A stretch of DNA of 60,000 nt from NCBI RefSeq assembly GCF_964355755.1, contig NC_092670.1, forward strand, positions 20,833,201 through 20,893,200. Direction: 5' to 3'. The DNA comes from Antedon mediterranea. Taxonomy: Eukaryota > Echinodermata > Crinoidea > Comatulida > Antedonidae. How positions within the stretch are numbered: the stretch's first letter is position 1; the number at the start of each line of letters is the position of its first letter. The position numbers were made by a program, and so were the translations under genes. Under the pieces are notes generated by a model. It was not told the DNA's origin, made no database searches, and was given only the letters and a program-made list of their open reading frames with translations. This document shows positions 51,594-60,000 of this stretch, in pieces.

Positions 51594-51674
51594 AAGCTCT
51601 ATCTACACTATCAAACTTTATGTGACAAAAAACTTTTTTTTGTCAAACTAGTTTGATGTTTGTTGTAGACAAAG
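51594..51674. mobile_element. Inverted-repeat element, GTCTACAC family, copy 9 (short)
   Basis: AAGCTCTATCTACACTATCA followed by ACTTTATGTGAC and CTAGTTTGATG. It is an internally deleted copy of about 80 bp. Confidence 0.65.
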
Positions 51675-52361
51675 TTTGACCATTTTAATTAGTGTTTGCG
51701 GAAATTTCGGATCTCAATATCATTGCTGTGGCTATAATCACTCAATTTCACTTATTAATTTAAATCCCTTTAGCTCTATCTATGATTAAAATGTTGTTTT
51801 AGATTATACTATACGAAAAATTGAAAAAGTTACTTAAATTGAAAGCTGTCTGTATATTCACTGTTGTTATTAAAATACCAGTGAAAAGTCAGTACCATTT
51901 AGAATTTAAGCCGTAAGGTAAAGGTCAATATTGAATATCGAAACGTGGCAGGCTGGCTATGGGCGCTTGACCTTTGACAAGATCACCTAACATGTATAAT
52001 TTCAAACTATACAGTACTAGTAGGCCTACTTAGTATTTTATATTCAGGAAAGCCGCTCCATAATATCTTTACTTTTCTTCCTTATATCTAAATTAACTGA
52101 AAACTGTTAGGCCTTACTAAACATTTTACTGTAATTTAGAAGTATGTAAACACTATTGACATATTTTCATAAAACATTCTTCACGCGTACAACTCTTCAT
52201 AACAAAAAATGTTTTCAATTTAGATTTTACGACCTCATTCGGGACTTCGGCTTCTAAGATCTTTGCTACCGCCATTAGAAAAAAAGTTTTGTTCAACAAA
52301 ATATTAGAGAGGGGGCTATTTTCAAAAAGTCTGTCGCCCTCCTCGCGTCACTTGTTTTATC

Positions 52362-52371
52362 CGCGGGAAAA
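52362..52371. promoter_or_regulatory. E2F-like site upstream of LIG1
   Basis: CGCGGGAAAA (reverse complement TTTTCCCGCG) matches the E2F consensus and lies 82 bp before the LIG1 ATG. An inverted CCAAT box (ATTGG, 52377-52381) is next to it, and a YY1-like CCGCCATT lies at 52269. DNA ligase 1 is a known S-phase gene in animals, so E2F control is plausible. The assignment is by motif only. Confidence 0.5.
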
Positions 52372-52452
52372 GTTAGATTGGATGTTGTTGATCGACTTCA
52401 ACAAGAACATAGGTTTTATTACTGTTGCTAATTTAGCCTAGATTCAATTACC

Positions 52453-55134
52453 ATGGCTCAAAGATCTATCATGTAAGTAATAATGCCATAAATATTATAC
52501 ATGATGACTTGATTAGGTTAGCAATTGTTTACGAAAGATGAAATAAGAGCATTGGAATCCTAGGCTACCTACTTACTGGTTCTCAAACTGACCGGTGTCA
52601 CTGTGTATCTGCTGAGTGAGGGAGTTGAGAAAGGTTAACAAGATGATTAGGCCTAGCCTAAATTATTTTGTCTCGTGAGGAAGTACTGTATCGTATTTTT
52701 TTAATAACCCACTTTGTTTTTGCTGTCTTTATTTGTTCTTGAGATTGAGTCATTGATGGATGTTTTTTGTGTCTCTATTTAAAGCCCCATTCCCTACGTT
52801 TTTGAGATCTAATTTAAGATCACAAACTATATTTAATGTAAAAATAATACTACATGGTCCTATTGCGATAACTTTTTTCGTCTTTAAACGGTTAAAAATG
52901 TGAAAAATAAATCGATTCTAATAATTATAGCGGCCCGCTATAAATCCCAAAATGCATTGCGCGCGTATTGATATTTTTGTTTTTCACCTGTAATTCGCCC
53001 ACTTTTCGATCGATCGTGAAGCCAAAACAAATGGAAGACTCCTAACTTTTCAGCGAAAATACCGGGTTTTCCCCAATTTGTATCAACGGAGTCTGGCAAA
53101 AATAGAAAGACAATTAATGCAGCAACTATACAACGTCAGGCTAGGTATATAGCTAGCGTACGATGTTCGTACGTTATCGATGTTTACCAGCTAGGCCTAC
53201 AAAACTAAGCCTAGCTAGGCTAGGCCTAAGACCGTCCACGAGAGGTCGATCGCCGCGAGCTACTTAGGTAGTGCATTGTTTCTCACTTTTTATCATAATT
53301 TACCATAAAACGTACATTTAAGACAAGGAATGACATGGTTTAATGTTTTTAAAGTGATATATATGTATTATTTTCCAAAAAACGTCCAAAATTGCAGGGA
53401 AGGGGTCTTTAAATATTAGTAATACTACTACTAGGTAGATAGTCAGTGTTTGTATGACGTGTATGTATGTATGTATTGGTGTTATAACTGTGTTTTATTA
53501 ACTCATTTTTACAGGTCATTTTTTGGTGGAGGTGGGACAAAGAAAGCTTCCAGTGAGAAAAAGAGGTAACACCATCTTCTTTCACATATTGAATCAGCTA
53601 AGAACAGAAATGCCTCAATATTTCAAATGTTATTATGCAATATATATTATAAATGTTATGATAAGTATGAATGTATATTTTAGTAAGTTATGTGAATTTT
53701 GTTCCTGTACAGAGATCGTTCACCTCTAAAAGTGAAGAACAAGTCGCCAAATTCAAATAAATCGCCAATCACAGAACAACCAAAGAAAAAGTTCCGTCGC
53801 ATTCTAGACAGTGACGAGGAAGATGAAGAAGAAAACAAATGCAAACAAACAACAGAAGAGGAAAAGAAGAACGAGGATAAATGTGAAGAAGTAGGTGATG
53901 AAAAGAAGGAAGAAGAAAGTAATGAAGGAAAGAAGGAAGAAGAAAGTAATGAAGAAAAGATGGAAATAAATGCTGAGGTAAAGATTTGATTATTTGAAAA
54001 AAAATAAAAATAATAATAATAAAAATATCTGAATAATGCATTCAAAAACTTAACTAAAAGTGGAAAAAGTTACTTTAAAAAGGGACAATTTATTTTGTAG
54101 TAACATTTTCCATCTTTTTATTTATTTTTCATTCATTTCTGGAGGCTATAATAAAAATAAATATTTTTTTTATCTGTCTCATTCTTCCAGCTGGATAGTA
54201 TAATCACACTTAAAACAGAACCTAAAACACCATCACACAAAAATACAATGGCATCTCCCCCATCTGTAAATGGAACACCCAAATTGTCACCAGACAATAC
54301 ACCAACAATTTCCCCTGGGGGAATTCCATTCAGAAGAACAGGTAAGTTCTGCTTTGAATATTTGTATTATAGTTTAATGTTTTATTTGATTAGTAGATGT
54401 TCATTTTCATGCTTTGTTTTTCAGCCCGAAAACACATGCGAAAGCGAACATTAAATCTTTCGCAGACAAGTGATTCGTCAAATGAGGAAAAGGCTGCATC
54501 ACCAGAAAAGGAAGAGACAGATATATCTAATGAAAAATCTACTGAGGTTAAAACTGAGATTAAAGATGAAGAGAATAAGACAGATAAAAAAAGTGATGAA
54601 AATGATGAAAACAAGGAGAAGTCAAAAGGCAAAGGTCAAACAAAATCAAAGAAAAAAGATTCATCAACAAAAGAAAGAATGGTTAAAGTACCTGATAATG
54701 TAAAGACGGAGAGTGATGACATGAAAGATAAAAAAGTATTGAGTAAAGGAAGTAACAAAAGTCCACAAGAGAATAAAGCAAAGAAACGAAAAACAAAACA
54801 AATTATAGAAAGTGATGATGAAGAAGATAGTGATGATGAAAAAAAAAAACAGTCTCAAGAAGTAAAGAAAGAGGAAGGAGTAAAAAGTCATCCCTTTTTC
54901 TGTAAGTGTATTTATCAAAATAAGTCATCTGTACTGCAGTAAAATCATCAATAAACAATTTCTTAAGTTTTGCTATTTATCTTTAATAATTCTTCTTATG
55001 TTCAATATTATTTTCACAGCTGCAAAAACTCCAAAACAAGAAGCAGAAGAAAAGAAACCAAAAACTAGTAAAGATGATACACCTGTAAAGAAAGAAGTCA
55101 GTTCTGTCTCACCTGCAGTGAAAGAAAAATCAAG
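52453..55134 (+). other. LIG1: LIG1 N-terminal regulatory exons 1-6
   Basis: Exon 1 is only 20 coding nt (MAQRSI plus two bases) and exon 2 completes the PIP box. Exons 3-6 are Lys/Glu/Asp/Ser-rich with several Ser/Thr-Pro sites and likely nuclear-localisation clusters (PKKKFRR, RKHMRKR, KKRKTKQ). GIPFRRTARK at the exon 4/5 junction is a conserved LIG1 island. The phases fix this otherwise variable part. Confidence 0.85.
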
Positions 55135-58100
55135 GTTAGTTACACAGTGATGACATTTATCCTGGATCTAAATGTGATTTAAATTAAATCTTAATTTTAA
55201 ATGTGCTTATTAATTTTCAATTTTTTCCCTAATGATATGTTATAAACATTATTTAAAGCAATAGTTTTTAACAAAATAAGTTTGTGCTCTAACATTAAAT
55301 CCAATTTCTGTAGATTAAAATATTCCTCTTGGTAGAATGTTTAAGTGAAAATGATTCCTCCCCTTCGTTCCTAAAATTAATATTCCTTTTTTTTTTGTGC
55401 AATGTGCTTACAATTATTGGGCACGCTATAGGACTAACTATTATTATAATTTGTTATCTTCATTACAGTGATGAAAAAGTTACAGATATTAATTACAACC
55501 CTGGAAAGAGCAACTACAACCCTGTGTTAGATGCATGTTGGAAGAAAGAGGATAAGTAAGATAAAAAGAAACCGTGCGCCGCATAAAATATGGATATAGT
55601 ACAGTACTGTTGCTATTTGGCGCAGCCAGACATAAGACCAAAGAACTGTTATGAGTTCCTATCTTGGCAAGGCGGGCTTGTCTTGTTGTTAGATTGCCTT
55701 GGGATAACATAGTGGTGAAACATTATATAACATAAAAATGATAATCTTTAAAAAATATAAAATTGAGCAGACAGTCATCATTGTAATTTATTGTAATTCT
55801 TATTATTCTAATTTATTGTTGTCTATAGGGTACCATATCTAGCCCTAGCCCGTACATTTGAGCAGATAGAAGCAACTACAAAACGTTTGAAAACCATTGA
55901 AATCCTCTGTAACTTCTTACGTTCAGTCATCGTCCTTACACCAGATGATCTAGTGAGATGTGTTTACTTGTGTCTAAATAAGCTTGCCCCTGCATATGAG
56001 GGTTTGGAACTCGGCATGGGGGAAACCATTCTGATGAGAGCCATTGGTCAGGCAACAGGTATGTAATTGTCCAGTTGCTTAAACAATTTGAATTGAACTC
56101 AACTAAAAGTGGTATTTTGGCTGTTAATTATAACAATGGTTAATTATCTTGTTATGTATGTTTTAGGCCGAAGTGTTGATAAAATGAAGGCAGAGGTAGC
56201 AGAAAAGGGCGACCTTGGTATAGTTGCTGAGGTAAGCATCTTTGAAAAAGGGACACATTTCTGAAATCTGAATCTCATCCCATAATCTATCCACTTTGTA
56301 CAAACATTTTTTTAAATAATTAAATAAGACATTCTCCAAACAATACTTAGCAATTTGTTACCTAAAGTGTTTTTGTTTGTTGTAGGCAAGCCGTACAACT
56401 CAGAAGATGATGTTTGCTCCCCCAAAGTTGACTATTCAGGCAGTTTTCAACAAACTCAAAGAAATTGCTGCAATGACGGGCAACGCTGTAAGAAATCTAT
56501 AGAAAATAGCTATAAACTGAAAAGTTACATTAAAAATCATTAAGGAACTTTTGATTTGACAATCTAGGCCCTTTTACTGAAAATATTCTCATTGTGAAGT
56601 ATTGAAATAAGCACAGCATATTAAAATCATTACATTTTTTGATTTAGTCTCAAAGTAGAAAAACTGAAAAAGTCAAAGGGATGTTTGTAGCCTGTCGTCA
56701 CTCCGAAGCACGATATTTAATAAGGTTAGAAATCTTGCAAGACAAACAATTATAACGATTTGAAACAAATACATACATTTGGAATAATAATATATTTACA
56801 AGATTTTCTGAATTGCAGATCATTAACTGGTAAACTGAGGATTGGCCTAGCTGAGCAATCTGTTCTGGTAGCTTTAGGAAATGCTATAGTCCTAACACCA
56901 CCTGGACAAGGTAGTAGAGGTTCTAATTGTACCTTGAGTATTCTATTTAAAGTATTTGTTACTCAGTATAGTACCCTATATATAATTCATTTCTCCTTTT
57001 TGTATTAGTAGTAGCCTTTTACTCAAATTGTACGACTATTAAATTATTTTAAACAATACACTAATGAACTGGTATTACTTGATTTAGACATTGATGAAAA
57101 ACAAACAACCACAATCTCGGAAAGCCTTAGGAAAAAGATGGAAGAGGGCGCACTAATCATAAAAACTACATACTGGTAAGACTAATGTTGCCTGATTTTA
57201 CCGCAGTAACTTCATAATTACTTCAGTAAGTATAATAATGCTATAATTACTGTTTCAATTCCAGTGAATTACCAAACTATGATAAAATAATACCAACGTT
57301 GCTAAAATACGGTCTAGAAGAGTTACCAAAACATTGCAAGCTGACACCAGGAACACCACTGAAACCAATGTTGGCCCACCCAACCAAAGGAATATCAGAA
57401 GTGTTAAATCGGTTTGAAAACATGGCGTTTACATGTGAATATAAGTATGATGGTGAAAGAGCACAGGTTAGTATAGGTAGTGTTGATACATGTATGTCGC
57501 CCTCTATTTTAAGAACACTTTCAGGAATAGAATTTTTATTTGATTTACCTGTAATGTTAATGTTGTCAAATTTATATAGCATTGTCCTAAAGGTTTCTAT
57601 TTACCATTATATGCATTTGCTGTCTCTTTCTTCACCAGATACATCTTCTAGAAAACGGAGAGGTACACATCTACAGTCGAAATCAAGAGAACAACACTAC
57701 CAAATATCCAGACATCATCGAACGTATGCCATCTGTATTAAAAGAAGGTGTTACATCATGTGTGATCGACTCTGAAGCAGTGGCATGGGACAAAGTGAAG
57801 AAAGACATACTACCATTCCAAGTGCTTAGTACCAGAAAAAGAAAAGATGCAGACATGTCAGAGATCAAAGTTCAAGTTTGCGTTTACGCATTTGATATCT
57901 TATATTTGAATGGAAAGGTGAGAATGTGTATTTATGTTTCCTCAAAAATAAAGACAAAATAAAATAAATAATTTCAAGAAAGGTTCATCTTTTGGTCTTC
58001 TATTTCAAGGTGGGTATGGCACTCCAGCAACATAAAATCTTTTCAGATTAAAAATGAAGCAATGTAATGTGTCGGTATAACAGGACTCTCCATACCAAAT

Positions 58101-59417
58101 GATTGCATCCTGAACCATGATAGATATGCAAAACAATGATATTGGTGATAATTATTGTATTTATGATATAATACAGTATTGTGTTTTGGCTTCCTAATTA
58201 GAAGAACTGTTTATTATGATTGAATAATCTGGGAATTACCGCTGATGAAAGGGAGAAAATTATTAATTTGTTGACGTTAATTCAATTAATATTTTCTAGT
58301 CTCTTGTGAGGGAACCTTTCCGCAAGAGACGAGAGCTTCTCCAGTCATCCTGCAAGGAAGTTGAAGGGCAGTTTGTCTTTGCAAACTCTATGGTTTCCAC
58401 ACAGACAGAGGATATACAAGAATTTCTAGATGAGTCAATAAAAGGTGAATATAAGTTTGTCTTCTGAGTACAGTACTTACTATATAACTACACTGAAAGT
58501 TTTATCATTACTGTTTTGTGTCACTGTACCACAGAGAAATGCAAAATTAACTATACAAAACACTGTACAGTCAAAGATAAGGGACAAATTCAGGACCAAT
58601 AAAGTGTTCCTTTAGTAATATTAAGTGTGGACCGTAGTTTAACCTAATAAAATATATTATTTACCCTTGTCTGTTTTATGGGAAAGTGTCTTCCTTAATA
58701 GGGGTGTCCAAAATGTATTCCAACTATTTATAGAAAGATAATTACACTAATTGACTTATTGTTTTGACCCACTAAAATGAACCAAATGTTTTTCTTTTAG
58801 GCAATTGCGAAGGTCTTATGGTGAAGACGTTAGACGAGGAAGCAACGTATGAGATTGCAAAACGCTCGCATAATTGGCTCAAGGTAGTTAATTATCTTGA
58901 CCTGACCTATAAAAATGGGAAATCAAGTTGTTACCTTGTACACTGGAAGTTTAACATTAATTAATTAATTAGAAATTAAGAGTGGTTATTAGACGAAGTG
59001 TTAGATTTAAGAAAATATTTGGGAGTGAAGCCAATAAGAGGAATAGCCAATAACAAGTTGTTTGGTAGAATTGTTAATACGATATTAAATATATACAGAA
59101 AGAGTTACAAATAATAAATTACAGGGAGTGAAGCCAATAAGAAGAATAGTCAACAAGTTGTTTTGGTAGATGTTAATAAGATATTAAATATATACAGAAA
59201 TATTTACAAATAAGAAATAACAGGGAATAAAGCCAATATTTTTTTTTATTTTCATATTTTGTAGCTTAAGAAAGATTATTTGGAAGGTGTTGGCGATACT
59301 TTGGATCTAGTTGTGATTGGAGGTTATCACGGAAAAGGGAAACGAACTGGGACTTACGGAGGATTCTTACTGGCTTGTTACGATGATGAAAATGAGGAAT
59401 TTCAGTCAATTTGCAAG
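52453..59417 (+). CDS. LIG1: DNA ligase 1 (3' partial, 18 exons)
   Basis: ATP-dependent ligase that seals Okazaki-fragment nicks at the replication fork. Exons: 52453-52472, 53515-53565, 53713-53977, 54191-54341, 54425-54901, 55020-55134, 55469-55555, 55829-56058, 56167-56231, 56386-56487, 56648-56724, 56819-56910, 57088-57175, 57265-57466, 57639-57917, 58300-58444, 58801-58883, 59265-59417. All are GT-AG and in phase, 2,682 nt, 894 residues. QRSIMSFF at residues 3-10 is a PCNA-binding PIP box. A charged disordered tail (about 20-355) precedes the DNA-binding domain (about 361-640). The nucleotidyl-transfer lysine is in [10 protein letters not shown] (about residue 667); EGLMVK (about 819-824) and NWLKLKKDY follow. 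The remaining OB-fold exons lie beyond 60000. The N-terminal tail is longer than in human. Confidence 0.96.
52778..53413. mobile_element. Non-autonomous DNA transposon candidate in LIG1 intron 1
   Basis: A 636-bp block bounded by imperfect inverted repeats: TTTAAAGCCCCATTCCCTAC at the left, and GCAGGGAAGGGGTCTTTAAA at the right, whose reverse complement is TTTAAAGACCCCTTCCCTGC. It is richer in CpG than the flanks and has no ORF. Confidence 0.7.
55469..56910 (+). other. LIG1: LIG1 DNA-binding domain exons 7-12
   Basis: Begins at [17 protein letters not shown] and continues with [87 protein letters not shown] and [15 protein letters not shown]. It follows the eukaryotic ligase N-terminal domain, which encircles DNA together with the catalytic core. 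Confidence 0.95.
58565..58720. mobile_element. GGGACAC-family element in LIG1 intron 16
   Basis: CTGTACAGTCAAAGATAAGG at the left and GGGAAAGTGTCTTCC then TTAATAGGGGTGTCC at the right are inverted relatives, as in the 17037-18046 element. Confidence 0.5.
59022..59245. repeat. ~100-bp tandem duplication in LIG1 intron 17
   Basis: Two and a partial third copy contain GGGAGTGAAGCCAATAAGA, AACAAGTTGTTT, ATATTAAATATATACAGAAA and TTACAAATAA. It ends 20 bp before exon 18. Confidence 0.8.
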
Positions 59418-60000
59418 GTAATTGCGTGGTCCGTGATGTGGCTGGGCTGTTCAGAATAAGAAGGGGTGGGTGATGATAAATTTACAACTGTATAAGTATT
59501 TATATATAATGAACTTTCATTGAGAAATCGTCCAGTGATATACTGAATATGTAACAATTTATAAATGGTGAAGATGAAGAAATCTGTAAGACTGGCATCC
59601 CAACCAAGATTTGAACCCGGAATCTTTTGCTTGATATGCAGACATCCAACCATTATACCACCAAGTCTTCCTTGGGATGGTTTGGAAAGCTAATCTTTAA
59701 CATGGTGGAACAGCAATAGATCTTAAGCATGCACAACAGATATCAAATTGAGACTCCTTCTTGTAAGACAAATCTGCTATCTATAGTTTTTTTAACAAAG
59801 TCTAAATCAAAATATAACTATGTATAACTAGTAGTATCAAGTAGTTCTGTCACTCTCTTTCCACAATATATAAAAGTTAGTAGTGTGTGTCATTACACAG
59901 AATAAACTTTATCCCTTCCTCAAAACATATAATCTAGGGCCTTAAAATTATTCACCACTACTGGAGGAAAAAGTACATGGTAAACTGGATATGACTTAAG
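59418..60000 (+). other. LIG1 intron 18 (to the window edge)
   Basis: No further ligase exon was seen before the edge. The stretch holds a tRNA-like sequence on the minus strand and otherwise AT-rich unique sequence. Confidence 0.6.
59589..59673 (-). repeat. tRNA-like, probably tRNA-derived repeat
   Basis: On the minus strand, AAGACTTGGTGGTATAATGG contains an A-box-like motif and TTCCGGGTTCAAATCTTGG a B box with a pairable T arm. A three-pair stem with loop ATATCAA fits an anticodon arm poorly. AAGACT and AGTCTT could pair as acceptor ends, but the spacing is longer than in a true tRNA. A decayed SINE head is more likely than a functional tRNA. Confidence 0.4.

Larger units (their letters stand above)
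50629..52452. other. Divergent intergenic region between BAIAP3 and LIG1
   Basis: 1.8 kb separating the two start codons, which face away from each other. It probably holds both 5' UTRs and promoters, possibly with upstream non-coding exons. Seen inside: a truncated GTCTACAC-family element (51594-51674), an E2F-like site and a CCAAT-type motif near LIG1. No ORF of interest. Confidence 0.6.
57088..59417 (+). other. LIG1: LIG1 catalytic core exons 13-18
   Basis: [18 protein letters not shown] leads into motif I EYKYDGER, then [10 protein letters not shown] (motif III region precedes [12 protein letters not shown]), [55 protein letters not shown] and [17 protein letters not shown]. All key residues expected of an active ligase in the visible part are present. 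Confidence 0.95.

Noticed and set aside
53680-54918. Minus-strand Phe/Ser-rich ORFs opposite LIG1 exons 3-5
   Set aside because: Antisense of AAG/GAA-rich coding sequence.
59589-59673. Functional tRNA gene
   Set aside because: Acceptor spacing and anticodon stem are poor; a tRNA-derived repeat fits better.

Overview
This is eukaryotic nuclear DNA: AT-rich, with spliced genes using GT-AG introns, a non-LTR retrotransposon, tRNA-derived elements and several families of short inverted-repeat elements. The two recognisable genes are animal genes. The repeat landscape, including recurring 'taggcctag'-type motifs, suggests a marine invertebrate deuterostome such as an echinoderm. That assignment is an inference, not a demonstration.

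Layout. (1) 1-14316 (+) is one uninterrupted reading frame, already open at the left edge. It encodes at least 4,771 residues of an unrecognised giant repetitive protein: repeat array A (about 55-residue units), a unique central domain, repeat array B (43/46-residue units with poly-threonine) and a unique C-terminus. Its 3' UTR runs to a poly(A) signal near 15820. (2) 15836-18198 is a convergent intergenic region holding a 54-bp minisatellite bounded by inverted termini. (3) 18199-50628 (-) is a BAIAP3 (Munc13-family, C2-MUN-C2) orthologue. I reconstructed 29 exons whose phases all agree and which give a 1,240-residue protein. Three further in-frame candidate cassette exons lie in its MHD2 region. 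Its introns carry a CR1/L2-type LINE with two nonsense mutations in ORF2, a foldback element, a tRNA-derived SINE with a nested element, nine copies of a ~140-bp inverted-repeat element, and several minisatellites, one of which is G-quadruplex-prone. (4) 50629-52452 separates the head-to-head BAIAP3 and LIG1 genes and has an E2F-like site close to the LIG1 start. (5) 52453-59417 (+) holds the first 18 exons (894 residues) of DNA ligase 1, from the PCNA-binding box through the adenylation domain and the start of the OB-fold. The last exons lie beyond the window.

The three genes have no evident shared pathway: LIG1 seals nicks in replication, BAIAP3 acts in vesicle exocytosis and trafficking, and the giant protein is unknown. 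The most unusual item is the giant single-exon repeat protein, whose arrays show recent in-frame segmental duplications (1,023, 918 and 258 bp periods) without any loss of frame.
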